From NCBI RefSeq assembly GCF_014639875.1, contig NZ_BMGD01000003.1:766170-830169 (forward strand): a stretch of DNA of 64,000 nucleotides, in the 5' to 3' direction. This document shows positions 18,832-27,349 of this stretch, piece after piece. How positions within the stretch are numbered: position 1 is the first letter of the stretch; every line of letters starts with the position of its first letter. The notes beneath the pieces were generated by a model. The model did not search any database, was not told the DNA's origin, and was given only the letters and a program-made list of their open reading frames with translations. Both the position numbers and the translations under genes were made by a program. Origin of the DNA: Blastomonas aquatica. Its GTDB lineage: Bacteria; Pseudomonadota; Alphaproteobacteria; Sphingomonadales; Sphingomonadaceae.

Positions 18832-20052
18832 TCAGTTGTGGGTGGCGATCCAGTCCTCGACAACCGGCGCAATCCGCTCACGCCATTTGCTACCGTTGAA
18901 AATCCCGTAATGGCCGACGCTTTCGGCCATCAGATACCGCTTCTTAGCCTTCGGCAGCTTGGGCGCGAGCGTCAGTGCGGCGCGGGTCTGGCCAAGGCCG
19001 CTGATGTCGTCGCGTTCGCCCTCAATCGCCAGCATCGCGATATCGGTGATCGCGCCGGGATCGATACGCTTGCCGCGGTGCATAAACTCGCCCTTGGGCA
19101 GGGCGTGCGTCTGGAAGACGTTCTCGACGGTCTGCAGATAGAATTCCGCGGTCATATCGCAGACCGACCGGTACTCGTCGTAAAAGTCCTTGGCGGCGTC
19201 AGCGCTTTCGCCGTCGCCGGCGACCAGATGCTTGTACATTTCCCAGTGGCTCATCATGTGGTTGCCGAGGTTCATCGACATGAACCCGGTGAGTTGCATG
19301 AAGCCGGGATACACCTTGCGGCCGGCGCCCTTGTATTGGAACGGCACCTTGGCGATGACATTGTGCTCGAACCAGGCCAGCGGACGCTTGGTGGCCATCG
19401 TGTTGACCGCCGTTGGCGCTTCGCGGGTGTCGATTGGCCCGCCCATCATCGTCAAGGTCTTCGGGCGGCAGGGATGCTGGTCGGCTGACATCAACGCAGC
19501 TGCCGCAAAGCTGGGCACCGATGGCTGGCAGACCGCCAACATGTGCGCGCCGGGGCCGATGTGCTCAAGGAAGCCAATCAGGTAGTCGATATAGTCGTCC
19601 AGATCGAACCGACCCTCGCGCAAGGGCACATCGCGCGCATCGGCCCAATCGGTAACATAAACCTCGTGCTTCGGGATCATCCGCGCCACGGTTCCCCGCA
19701 GCAGCGTCGCATAGTGACCCGACATCGGCGCGACGATCAGCAGGCGCGGTGCATCCTTTGGCAGGGTCTCGTGACGGAAGCGCAGCAGATCGCCGAACGG
19801 GCGTTCCAGCACGATATCCTCCTGTACCGCGCTGGCGATGCCCTCGACTTCGACTGTTTCGATCCCGAAAGACGGCTTGCCGTATGGCGCGGATGCATGC
19901 GCAAATACCTCGAGCGCAGATGCCATGATCGGATCGCCGCCGAAATACGTCATCGGATTGAACGGGCTGTTGAGCATGTTGGCGCCCATCGTCGCGATGG
20001 CGCTGGCGCTCGACAGAAACGAGCGCTGAAGTTCGTAAGCGTGGTAAAGCAT
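18832..20052 (-). CDS. phaZ: Intracellular polyhydroxyalkanoate depolymerase
   Basis: Cytoplasmic depolymerase that releases hydroxyacid from stored PHA granules. The 406-residue protein begins M-L-Y-H-A-Y-E-L-Q-R, the standard start of the PhaZ1 family, with AGGGG seven bases upstream; an open stretch above it is non-coding. The nucleophile elbow carries cysteine rather than serine (A-V-C-Q-P-S-V-P, C175), as known for intracellular PhaZ of Cupriavidus. H-H segments M-S-G-H-Y-A-T-L-L-R-G-T and the late histidine in E-S-V-G-H-Y-G-I-F fit the triad. It stands alone, divergent from an ABC exporter gene. The MaoC and thiolase genes nearby would feed or drain the same pool. Confidence 0.94.
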   Translation of the reverse strand: MLYHAYELQRSFLSSASAIATMGANMLNSPFNPMTYFGGDPIMASALEVFAHASAPYGKPSFGIETVEVEGIASAVQEDIVLERPFGDLLRFRHETLPKDAPRLLIVAPMSGHYATLLRGTVARMIPKHEVYVTDWADARDVPLREGRFDLDDYIDYLIGFLEHIGPGAHMLAVCQPSVPSFAAAALMSADQHPCRPKTLTMMGGPIDTREAPTAVNTMATKRPLAWFEHNVIAKVPFQYKGAGRKVYPGFMQLTGFMSMNLGNHMMSHWEMYKHLVAGDGESADAAKDFYDEYRSVCDMTAEFYLQTVENVFQTHALPKGEFMHRGKRIDPGAITDIAMLAIEGERDDISGLGQTRAALTLAPKLPKAKKRYLMAESVGHYGIFNGSKWRERIAPVVEDWIATHN

Positions 20053-20326
20053 GTAATTCCCCTGCAAACCGCCGTGTCCGCTTTGCGCAGCTCTATCCGG
20101 AGGCCTCTCGCCAATGGTTGTTGCGCTGCAGCAATCAAAACACAAGCCCTTTACGCGTAACAGGGCGTTGAGGTTGCGGTGACAACCATTGGCCCATTTG
20201 GGTTAAGACAACGGCCACATCGCCCTCAGGGGTACCCGCAATGGTCTCGGCGCACGCAATCCGTGACCTGCCCTCAATCCGCCAAAATCGTTGAGTGGAA
20301 CTGGCAGGCCTGCTAGGCGCACTGCC

Positions 20327-22201
20327 ATGGCGGAAACACACATTTCATCGGCCCCTGACACGGCTGCACCAGTTCAACCCGGCGCAGTCTCTGCGCCCGA
20401 TGCCGAAGAGGTGGCGACCACCAAGGGCAAGCGCGGCAATCCGCGCCAGCTGGGCAATCTGGCGATGATCATGCGGTTCGCTTCGGCCTATCCTCGGCAA
20501 ATCACCTGTGCGATCCTCGCCCTTGCCGTCGCGGCAGGCGCAACGCTGGCAATTCCTGCAGGCTTCAAGATGGTCATCGACCGCGGTTTCGACTCCGGAG
20601 GCAGCACGCAGGATATCGGACGCTGGTTCCGCTACCTGTTCCTGATCACCGTGGTGCTGGGCTTGTCGACCGCACTGCGCTTCTATTTCGTCTCGTGGTT
20701 GGGTGAGCGGGTCGTGGCTGATATCCGCCTGGCGGTACAGCGCAATCTGCTCGGTCTCGCTCCCAGCTTTTTCGAAACCAACCGGCCATCGGAAATCGCC
20801 TCGCGGATGACGTCTGATACCGCAATCGTCGAGCAGGTCGTCGGCACCACCGTCTCGGTCGCGTTGCGCAATCTGGTCGTCGGTATCGGCGGCATTGCGT
20901 ATCTGTTCTCGCTCGCACCCAAGCTGACCGGCATGCTGCTGCTGGGTATCCCGGTGATCGTGCTTCCGATCGTATTCATCGGTCGCAAGCTCGAAAAGGT
21001 CGCACGATCCAGTCAGGACCGCGTTGCCAATGTCGGCGCCACCACGACCGAGGTGCTGGCCGCGATGAAGATTGTCCAGGCGTTCGGACAGGAAGAGCGC
21101 GAGGCTGGCCGGTTCAGCGAAGCCGTCGAAAGCACCTTTGCAACCGCTCGCCGCCGCATCACGCTGCGCGCCAGCCTGACCGCTGTCGTCATCACGCTGA
21201 TCTTTGGCGCGATCACGATGATCATGTGGCAAGGCGCGGTCGATGTGATCGAGGGGCGGCTTTCGGGCGGTGACATCGCCGCGTTCGTGCTGACCGGTGG
21301 CCTGGTTGCAGGCGCATTTGGTGCCCTGACCGAGGTCTATGGCGATCTGCTGCGCGCAGGCGGCGCTGCGGGGCGGTTGAACGAACTGCTCAACGAACAG
21401 CCCGAGATCCGCGCGCCAGCCAATCCGATCGTCCTGCCTGTACCCCCCCGCGGCCAGATCAGCTTCCAAAATGTAAGCTTCGCCTATCCGACCCGGCCCG
21501 AAACACTGGCACTCAAGGATTTCTCGCTGCAGGTCTCGCCGGGTGAAACCGTGGCCATTGTCGGGCCTTCGGGTGCGGGCAAATCGACCCTGTTTCAGCT
21601 CGCTCAGCGGTTCTACGATCCGCAGGCCGGCTCGGTCCGGATCGATGGGGTTGCGCTGCCGTCTGCCGATCCGAAGGAAATCCGCCAGCGGATGGCCTTC
21701 GTGCCGCAGGACAGCGTGCTGTTTGCCGCCAACGCCCGCGACAACCTGCGCTACAGCAACTGGGCCGCGACCGACGACGAGATCTGGGATGCGGCGCGCG
21801 CGGCCAATGCCGAAGAATTTCTGCGCAAGCTTCCCGAAGGCCTCGACAGCTATTTGGGCGAGGGTGGTGCCCGGTTATCTGGCGGCCAGCGTCAGCGGAT
21901 CTCGATCGCACGCGCGCTGCTGCGCAATGCACCAATCCTGCTACTCGACGAGGCAACCTCCGCACTGGATGCGGAAAGCGAGAAGCTTGTCCAGAACGCA
22001 CTCGATCGGCTGATGCATGGACGGACCACGCTGGTCATCGCGCACCGCCTGGCGACCATTCGCTCGGCCGACCGGATCATCGTGATGAGCGATGGCGGGA
22101 TCGTCGAGCAGGGCACGCATGACGAGCTTTCCGCGCGCAGCGGTCTGTACGCGCGGCTGTCGAGCCTGCAGTTCACCGAAGGTCCGCTGGCAGCGGAGTG
22201 A
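20327..22201 (+). CDS. ABC exporter, fused permease and ATPase (MsbA-like)
   Basis: Half-transporter of the type IV exporter class, 624 residues, expected to work as a homodimer in the inner membrane exporting a lipid, peptide or drug-like substrate (unknown). The first 60 residues are cytosolic and polar; six membrane helices span about 55-345; the nucleotide-binding domain has Walker A G-P-S-G-A-G-K-S (about 413-420), Q-loop F-V-P-Q-D, signature L-S-G-G-Q, Walker B I-L-L-L-D-E-A-T and the switch histidine in V-I-A-H-R-L-A-T. The start M-A-E-T-H-I at 20327 is chosen over an earlier non-ATG frame opening. The following esterase gene begins 52 bp later and may be cotranscribed. Confidence 0.93.
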   Translation: MAETHISSAPDTAAPVQPGAVSAPDAEEVATTKGKRGNPRQLGNLAMIMRFASAYPRQITCAILALAVAAGATLAIPAGFKMVIDRGFDSGGSTQDIGRWFRYLFLITVVLGLSTALRFYFVSWLGERVVADIRLAVQRNLLGLAPSFFETNRPSEIASRMTSDTAIVEQVVGTTVSVALRNLVVGIGGIAYLFSLAPKLTGMLLLGIPVIVLPIVFIGRKLEKVARSSQDRVANVGATTTEVLAAMKIVQAFGQEEREAGRFSEAVESTFATARRRITLRASLTAVVITLIFGAITMIMWQGAVDVIEGRLSGGDIAAFVLTGGLVAGAFGALTEVYGDLLRAGGAAGRLNELLNEQPEIRAPANPIVLPVPPRGQISFQNVSFAYPTRPETLALKDFSLQVSPGETVAIVGPSGAGKSTLFQLAQRFYDPQAGSVRIDGVALPSADPKEIRQRMAFVPQDSVLFAANARDNLRYSNWAATDDEIWDAARAANAEEFLRKLPEGLDSYLGEGGARLSGGQRQRISIARALLRNAPILLLDEATSALDAESEKLVQNALDRLMHGRTTLVIAHRLATIRSADRIIVMSDGGIVEQGTHDELSARSGLYARLSSLQFTEGPLAAE

Positions 22202-22253
22202 TCGCCGTGAGAGGGCAATTCTGCCTCACTCGGGTGCTGGGGGATGCCGGATC

Positions 22254-23255
22254 ATGATTCGGCGTGCACTGGCCTTGCTGTCGCTGATGTTCTTTCTGGG
22301 GACAGGCGCATTCGTTGCCGATTCCCCGTTACCACCCAACACCAGCCAGCAGATCGTGCTCAAACGCCCGCTCGACCTGCCAGCTTTGCCGCACCGGCTT
22401 GGCAATGGCGAACTCACACTGATCGATGGCTGGGAACTGGACAGCGACAACAGCGATTTCGGTGGATTTTCCGCACTGCACACGACGGGCAACGGACGGC
22501 TTCTGGCGCTGAGCGATGCATCAATACTGGCAGGCTTCACGATCGGCGAAGGAAGCACCGCGCAGGACAGCTTCATTGCGCCACTACCGATCCGCAGGGG
22601 CGAGCGCAGCACCAAAAAGGATCAGGACGCCGAGAGCTTGACGCATGATCCGGTATCCGGCCGGTATTGGGTGGGTTTTGAGCACAACCACCGCATCCGG
22701 CGCTACTCGCCCGGGTTTGCGCGGGCCGAGGCGACCGGCGCGCCGCCAGCTATGGCCAACTGGCCCAAGAACGGGGGGGCAGAAGCCATCCTGCGGCGTC
22801 CCGATGGCAGTTTCATTGTATTTGCAGAGGCGCATTCCGAGGCTGCCGGGGTTACCACCGGGTTGATCTTTGATGGCGATCCGGCTGAACCCGCGGCCCC
22901 GTCGCAACGCTTTTCCTATCGGCCGCCGCCAGGCTATCGGATGACCGATGTTGCCGCGTTGCCAGACGGACGGTTGCTCGCGCTTCATCGCAAGTTCCAT
23001 TATCTCAGCGGGGTCAGTGCCAAGCTTGGCATTATCGATCCTGCGCAGATCGTTCCTGGCGGCCTGGTGGAGCCCAGGGTCATCGCGACCCTGAAGCCAC
23101 CATTTCCTGTCGACAATATGGAGGGGATAGCGATCGACCGGGAACAGAGCCAAACCATCATCTGGATAATATCCGATGACAATTTCATGACCTTGCAGCG
23201 AACCTTGTTGCTGAAGTTCGAATTCAGTGGGCCGCGCGTTTTGCCACGATCTTGA
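22254..23255 (+). CDS. Exported esterase-like phytase-family protein
   Basis: Secreted beta-propeller protein (333 residues) of the 'esterase-like activity of phytase' family. Signal peptide at the N-terminus (M-I-R-R-A-L-A-L-L-S-L-M-F-F-L-G-T-G-A-F-V-A). Family features: F-G-G-F-S-A-L near 75, D-A-E-S-L-T, W-V-G-F-E-H-N-H-R-I, G-G-A-E-A-I, R-M-T-D-V-A-A-L-P-D-G-R-L-L-A-L-H-R and D-N-M-E-G-I-A. Hydrolysis of phosphate or other esters is assumed from the family name only. Its last 32 bases overlap, tail to tail, the end of the ridA-like gene on the other strand. Confidence 0.88.
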   Translation: MIRRALALLSLMFFLGTGAFVADSPLPPNTSQQIVLKRPLDLPALPHRLGNGELTLIDGWELDSDNSDFGGFSALHTTGNGRLLALSDASILAGFTIGEGSTAQDSFIAPLPIRRGERSTKKDQDAESLTHDPVSGRYWVGFEHNHRIRRYSPGFARAEATGAPPAMANWPKNGGAEAILRRPDGSFIVFAEAHSEAAGVTTGLIFDGDPAEPAAPSQRFSYRPPPGYRMTDVAALPDGRLLALHRKFHYLSGVSAKLGIIDPAQIVPGGLVEPRVIATLKPPFPVDNMEGIAIDREQSQTIIWIISDDNFMTLQRTLLLKFEFSGPRVLPRS

Positions 23256-23691
23256 TTTCAGTCTTGCCTGTGGGGAGGTACAACCGCGTTACCTGGACAG
23301 CGGTCCACGCAGGAAAGGGGGGAGCAAGATATTGTTTCTGCACCGACGACATCGGGCCGATTTGCGCGTCGATATCGGTGTGGTAGCTGGTGACATCGAC
23401 CACGTCCTCCCAGCTCGCCCCAGCACGGATCAGTATGTCGCTGATCCGGCGATAGGCGCGGTTGAACGCGGCCTCATCGACATCCGGGCCGACGACGATA
23501 CCCGAAAGGTAGATCGTGCCATCAGCCAGGATGACGGCGTCGCTGAAGCCCGCGCTTTCCTGGAAGGCGCGTTCTTCAGCGTTGTTCGAGTAAAGCACTT
23601 CCGCCGTTGTGCGCGTACCAGCCAAGGCGGGGTGCGCTACGGCGGAAAGGACCAGCGCACCTACACCAAGCAGGATGCGCTGGCGGGCCAT
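23224..23691 (-). CDS. RidA-family protein with signal peptide
   Basis: 155-residue member of the RidA/YjgF superfamily. Cytosolic RidA hydrolyses reactive enamines, but this one has a leader (M-A-R-Q-R-I-L-L-G-V-G-A-L-V-L-S-A-V-A-H-P-A-L-A), so it should be periplasmic, where its substrate is unknown. The core shows G-F-S-D-A-V-I-L-A-D-G-T-I-Y-L-S-G, N-R-A-Y-R-R-I-S-D-I-L-I-R-A-G-A-S-W-E-D-V-V, and P-A-W-T-A-V-Q-V-T-R-L in place of the usual R-x-x-V-E-V; the conserved arginine of true RidA is not obvious. It starts two bases after the rpmB stop and is thus probably cotranscribed with the ribosomal protein gene, an odd pairing. Confidence 0.88.
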   Translation of the reverse strand: MARQRILLGVGALVLSAVAHPALAGTRTTAEVLYSNNAEERAFQESAGFSDAVILADGTIYLSGIVVGPDVDEAAFNRAYRRISDILIRAGASWEDVVDVTSYHTDIDAQIGPMSSVQKQYLAPPFPAWTAVQVTRLYLPTGKTEIKIVAKRAAH

Positions 23692-23693
23692 GA

Positions 23694-23975
23694 TCAGGCC
23701 GCTGCCTTGTGCAGCTCGCGCTTGATCTTGGCAGCGCGCGCCGAGAGCTTTTCCTCACCGGTCTTGATCAGCCAGTTGTCGAGGCCGCCGACATGTTCAA
23801 CCGAGCGCAGGCCTGCGGTCGAAACACGCAGCTTGAAGCTGCGGTCGAGCTTTTCGCTCATCAACGTGACGTTCTGCAGGTTAGGCAGAAATACGCGCTT
23901 GGTCTTGTTGTTGGCGTGGGACACATTGTGGCCCACCATCCGGCCCTTGCCGGTCAATTCGCAAATCCGCGACAT
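23694..23975 (-). CDS. rpmB: Ribosomal protein L28
   Basis: 93-residue large-subunit ribosomal protein; [30 protein letters not shown] are diagnostic, and the C-terminus has the alphaproteobacterial extension ending K-R-E-L-H-K-A-A-A. The start at 23975 is fixed by family alignment. The single cysteine of a zinc-type L28 pair is not kept, as usual for this class. It leads a two-gene unit with the exported RidA-like gene. Confidence 0.97.
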   Translation of the reverse strand: MSRICELTGKGRMVGHNVSHANNKTKRVFLPNLQNVTLMSEKLDRSFKLRVSTAGLRSVEHVGGLDNWLIKTGEEKLSARAAKIKRELHKAAA

Positions 23976-24125
23976 GGTGTAAGAATCCTGATGAAACGTT
24001 GTGTTTATGAAGGGAGGGCGGTTAGCCTCAGACAGAGTTGAAGTCAACCTTATGCTCGACCCGCTGACGCAGCTATGCGTGAAAATTGCTGGCAGGGCAA
24101 CCGCAATGCCAGTAGTTCGCTGGGT

Positions 24126-24581
24126 ATGACGCTGGATCACGCCCGCCGCTTAGCTGCTCACGCGCTCGAACTTGCGCAAAAGGCAGCATTGCTTGGCGAG
24201 GTTCCTGTGGGGGCGATCGTTGTCCAGCAGGGCAGGGTCATCGGCGAGGGCCATAACCAGCCCCGCGCACTTCACGATCCCACCGCGCATGCCGAAATCA
24301 TGGCGATCCGCGCCGCGTGTGCCACCTTAGGAAGCGACAGGCTGATGGGCTGCGACCTTTGGGTCACGCTCGAGCCTTGTGCGATGTGCGCCGGAGCCAT
24401 TTCGCATGCCCGGATCGCGAGACTGCACTACGCGGCCAGCGATCCCAAAGGCGGCGCTGTCGAGCATGGCCCCAGGCTGTTCCAGCAGCCCACCGTGCTG
24501 CACAAGCCTGAGGTGTATGCAGGTGTCGGCGAAGCCGATGCGGCTGCGCTGCTGAAGCAATTTTTTGCAGCGAGGCGCTAA
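24126..24581 (+). CDS. tadA: tRNA(adenine34) deaminase
   Basis: Zinc deaminase that converts A34 to inosine in tRNA-Arg(ACG). 151 residues; zinc ligands and proton shuttle are seen as H55-A-E57 and P-C85-A-M-C88. The V-P-V-G-A-I-V-V and [15 protein letters not shown] segments separate TadA from cytidine and guanine deaminases. The ATG at 24126 matches the family start; an upstream ATG at 24075 would add 17 residues of unlikely composition. It is divergent from rpmB and followed by a large hairpin. Confidence 0.94.
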   Translation: MTLDHARRLAAHALELAQKAALLGEVPVGAIVVQQGRVIGEGHNQPRALHDPTAHAEIMAIRAACATLGSDRLMGCDLWVTLEPCAMCAGAISHARIARLHYAASDPKGGAVEHGPRLFQQPTVLHKPEVYAGVGEADAAALLKQFFAARR

Positions 24582-24582
24582 T

Positions 24583-24628
24583 CCCCGATACCGTCACCCT
24601 CGCGCACGCGGGAATGACGGTATCGGGG
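24583..24628. repeat. Perfect 14-bp inverted repeat between convergent genes
   Basis: CCCCGATACCGTCA and its exact complement TGACGGTATCGGGG are separated by 18 bases that themselves can form a small CGCG-rich hairpin. It begins two bases after the tadA stop. No T-run is present. It may act as a bidirectional terminator or belong to a dispersed palindromic repeat family; the spelling 'CACCCTCGCGCACGCGGGAATGACGG' style centre is common in such repeats. Confidence 0.6.
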
Positions 24629-24651
24629 GTAATCGTTGGGCTGCCTCAGGG

Positions 24652-25458
24652 TCAGTGGACGAAGCGCGCCACGACATCGCGATAGCTGCGTGATACCTTG
24701 ACCTGAGCCCCCGATTCCAAGACCAGGAAACATTCGCCGTTGGTGTGCGGCTTGACCTGACGGACCAACCCCAGATTGACGATGGTCGAGCGATGAACCC
24801 GCTGGAAATTGCGCGGATCCAGCCGCTTTTCCAGATCCTTCATCGTCTCGCGCAGAATGAGCGAGTTGTCGCCGGTGTAGATGCACATGTAATCGCCGGC
24901 AGCATCGATCCGCTCGATGGTATCGACATCGACGCGGAAAATCTGCCCGCGATCCTTGATGTTGATCAGCTTTTCATAACGGTTCGAGGCCGAAGCGTCA
25001 TCGTCTTCGCCCAGATCGAGCGCTTCCATTGCATCCGGCGCGACTTCGTTGAGCACGTTCATCAATTTATCGGCTTCTTCGCGGCCCTTTTTGTCGCGGA
25101 TGCGTTCGCGGATGCGGTCTATGGCATCGGCCAGACGGACATCATCGACGGGCTTGAGCAGATAATCGACAGCCTGGGCTTCGAACGCCTTGACGGCATG
25201 TTCGGAGTAAGCGGTGCAGAACACCACCAAAGGCGGTTCGATGTCCATGATGCCCTTGACGACCGAGAAGCCGTCGAAGCCGGGCATCTGGATGTCGAGG
25301 AAGACCAGATCGGGTTTCAGGGTCTTGATCTTGCGGATTGCCTCGCGCCCGTTAAGGCAGGTGTCGATGATTTCGATGTCGTCAAACTTTTCCAGCCGGA
25401 GCTGCATTCCCTGAATGGCGAGTTTCTCGTCATCGATCAGGATGGTGCGGATGGTCAT
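24652..25458 (-). CDS. LytTR-type response regulator
   Basis: Two-component regulator, 268 residues. Receiver domain 1-125 with acidic pocket D9-D10, phospho-acceptor D55 in V-F-L-D-I-Q-M-P-G and the K in Y-L-L-K-P-V-D; an acidic linker follows (about 140-165), then a LytTR DNA-binding domain (about 165-268) with I-E-R-I-D-A-A-G-D-Y-M, F-Q-R-V-H-R-S-T-I-V-N and V-S-R-S-Y-R. It overlaps the kinase gene by four bases (ATGA), so the two are translationally coupled. Related pairs in other bacteria control virulence factors, alginate or membrane proteins; the target here is unknown. Confidence 0.94.
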   Translation of the reverse strand: MTIRTILIDDEKLAIQGMQLRLEKFDDIEIIDTCLNGREAIRKIKTLKPDLVFLDIQMPGFDGFSVVKGIMDIEPPLVVFCTAYSEHAVKAFEAQAVDYLLKPVDDVRLADAIDRIRERIRDKKGREEADKLMNVLNEVAPDAMEALDLGEDDDASASNRYEKLINIKDRGQIFRVDVDTIERIDAAGDYMCIYTGDNSLILRETMKDLEKRLDPRNFQRVHRSTIVNLGLVRQVKPHTNGECFLVLESGAQVKVSRSYRDVVARFVH

Positions 25459-26552
25459 GCCTGTAGTTGCCTTTGTTCGCGTGTTTCAAACGGAATCTCG
25501 ATAATCACGCTATAGCCGCCCCCGGGTGATGATCGTGTCTCAAACCGGTGATTGTCTTCGTAAGCTTGGGACAGTCTGTCCCGTATGTTCGCCAGCCCGA
25601 CCCCGGTTGATGCATTGGCCGTCGTGCCTTGCTTCTTCAATCCGGGCCCTGTGTCGGTTACGGTGATACGCAGCAGGGGTCCGATGAGTTGCGCCGATAT
25701 CGTGATATCGGCCCCGTCCTCTTTTGGCGTTACGGCATATTTTATGGCGTTCTCGACCAGAGGTTGCAAGAGCAGCGACGGCAGCAGTGCATAGGCGGCG
25801 TTTGGCTCGATATCGAAATGCGCGCGCAGACGCTCCTCGAAACGCATTTTTTCGATGTCGAGATAGAGCTTGAGCGTCTCCACTTCCTGCGCCAGCGTCA
25901 CCCGCGCGGTGGGTTCGTTGGCCAGCGTATAGCGCAGGAAAGACGACAGCCGCGAGAGCATCGCGTTGGCAGGCTCGGTCTGCTTTAGCAGTACGAGGGT
26001 GGAAATGCTGTTCAGCGTGTTGAACAGGAAATGTGGATTGAGCTGATAGCGCAGCATGGCCAGCTGCGCGCTGGTCGCCTGGTTTTCCAGCCGCAACATC
26101 TGGTCCTGCTGTTCCTCGATCCTCAGGAAGAAATTGATCGCATAATACAGCGCGGACCAAGCACCCAGCAGGGTGAGGTCAAGATAGAATGCGCCGAGCA
26201 GGATCGCGGTGAAATTGCTGTCGCTGCCGGGGCGATACAATGTCGCTACCCAGGCGTCGACAAAGGCATAAAGCGCCGACCCCACCAGCAGCACGATCAG
26301 GGTTATGCTCCACGTTATCAGCGGTTTGCGGTCGATCAGCGTCTGGTAGATGACGCCCATCACCAGCGAGATCGAATAGCCGGTGATCGTCGCGATGATA
26401 ATCGGCACCAAGAACGAGATCGGCTGGCCGTTGGCGAGGCCCGAAATGCCGCGCAGCGCCAGTGCGCCTGCCCAACCCAAGGTCTGCAGGTTCCAGAAGG
26501 CCCGATTCTTGTTGGCAAAGAACGGTGTCGGCTTGAAGGGCAGCATCGCCAT
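25455..26552 (-). CDS. LytS-type sensor histidine kinase
   Basis: Membrane sensor kinase of 365 residues. Four membrane helices occupy about residues 25-140 without a large periplasmic loop, then a short coiled coil (R-I-E-E-Q-Q-D-Q-M-L-R-L-E-N-Q), the His_kinase domain with phospho-accepting H174 in L-N-P-H-F-L-F-N-T-L, and an HATPase domain (N-A-I-K-Y-A-V, T-D-T-G-P-G-L, G-V-G-L-A-N-I-R-D-R-L). The signal is presumably sensed within the membrane. The ATG at 26552 is chosen; a second ATG two codons later is equally possible. Its stop overlaps the regulator's start. Confidence 0.92.
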   Translation of the reverse strand: MAMLPFKPTPFFANKNRAFWNLQTLGWAGALALRGISGLANGQPISFLVPIIIATITGYSISLVMGVIYQTLIDRKPLITWSITLIVLLVGSALYAFVDAWVATLYRPGSDSNFTAILLGAFYLDLTLLGAWSALYYAINFFLRIEEQQDQMLRLENQATSAQLAMLRYQLNPHFLFNTLNSISTLVLLKQTEPANAMLSRLSSFLRYTLANEPTARVTLAQEVETLKLYLDIEKMRFEERLRAHFDIEPNAAYALLPSLLLQPLVENAIKYAVTPKEDGADITISAQLIGPLLRITVTDTGPGLKKQGTTANASTGVGLANIRDRLSQAYEDNHRFETRSSPGGGYSVIIEIPFETREQRQLQA

Positions 26553-26658
26553 GATGAAACAGGGCTTAGCCCGATTTGTGCCGAGGCCCCACATTTTTTT
26601 GCATCATGGTTGCGGCTGGGTTACGCTTTGCACCAATCATAATGAGAGGACCTGCCGC

Positions 26659-27273
26659 ATGAGCGAAACTGCAACCATATTGGACCCGGCCCACCGCGCC
26701 AAGTTTTCCGCGATGACCGAGGGCACGCAGGAAGACTGGGCAATTATCGCGAACGAGTATCGTGGATTTGCCACCGGGCTTCCGGACCGCGTGCTCAAGC
26801 ATCTGCGTCTGCTCGATGGCGATTTCGGCGGCTTTCCGATCGACCGGATGCAGCACAGCCTGCAGACCGCGACCCGTGCGCACCGCGATGGTCGCGATGA
26901 GCAGTATGTCGTGATGGCGCTGCTGCATGACATCGGCGACACGCTGGGCAGCTACAACCATCCCGATGTTGCCGCTGCGATCATCAAGCCGTTCGTTTCG
27001 GATGAAATCCACTGGATCTGCGCCAACCACGGGGCGTTCCAGGGCTATTATTATTTCCATTACATCGGCGGTGACCGCAATATCCGCGACAATTTTCGGG
27101 GATCGCCCTATTTCGATGCCTGCGCAGAATTCTGCGAGAAATACGATCAGGCTGCGTTCGATGCTGACTACCAAAGCGAACCGCTCGAGTTCTTCGAACC
27201 GATGCTACGCCGGGTGATGGCCAGGCCGATCAACTCGATGTACGCAAAGGCGGCAGAAGCACAAGCAGCCTGA
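26659..27273 (+). CDS. HD-domain metalloenzyme (PhnZ/MIOX-like HD fold possible)
   Basis: 204-residue soluble HD-domain protein. Ligand residues are visible: H66 in M-Q-H-S-L-Q-T-A, H90-D91 in A-L-L-H-D-I-G-D and H124 in C-A-N-H-G-A-F-Q-G-Y-Y-Y. The spacing and the Q-H-S-L-Q start resemble the mixed-valence di-iron oxygenases PhnZ and MIOX more than classic cyclic-nucleotide phosphohydrolases, but this is judged by eye. A further H101 in Y-N-H-P-D-V could extend the metal site. The start has GAGAGGACC nine bases upstream. It is divergent from the LytS kinase and stands alone. Confidence 0.85.
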   Translation: MSETATILDPAHRAKFSAMTEGTQEDWAIIANEYRGFATGLPDRVLKHLRLLDGDFGGFPIDRMQHSLQTATRAHRDGRDEQYVVMALLHDIGDTLGSYNHPDVAAAIIKPFVSDEIHWICANHGAFQGYYYFHYIGGDRNIRDNFRGSPYFDACAEFCEKYDQAAFDADYQSEPLEFFEPMLRRVMARPINSMYAKAAEAQAA

Positions 27274-27288
27274 CCGGAAGATACGATA

Positions 27289-27320
27289 AGGGTGTCAGCG
27301 GCGTGGCCAGCTGACACCCT
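27289..27320. terminator. Hairpin between convergent HD and OmpA genes
   Basis: Perfect ten-base stem (AGGGTGTCAG with CTGACACCCT) with a twelve-base loop containing GGCGTGGCC. No T-run; a weak bidirectional terminator is likely. Confidence 0.5.
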
Positions 27321-27349
27321 CCATCCATAGTTCGTAAGATTGCGGAACT

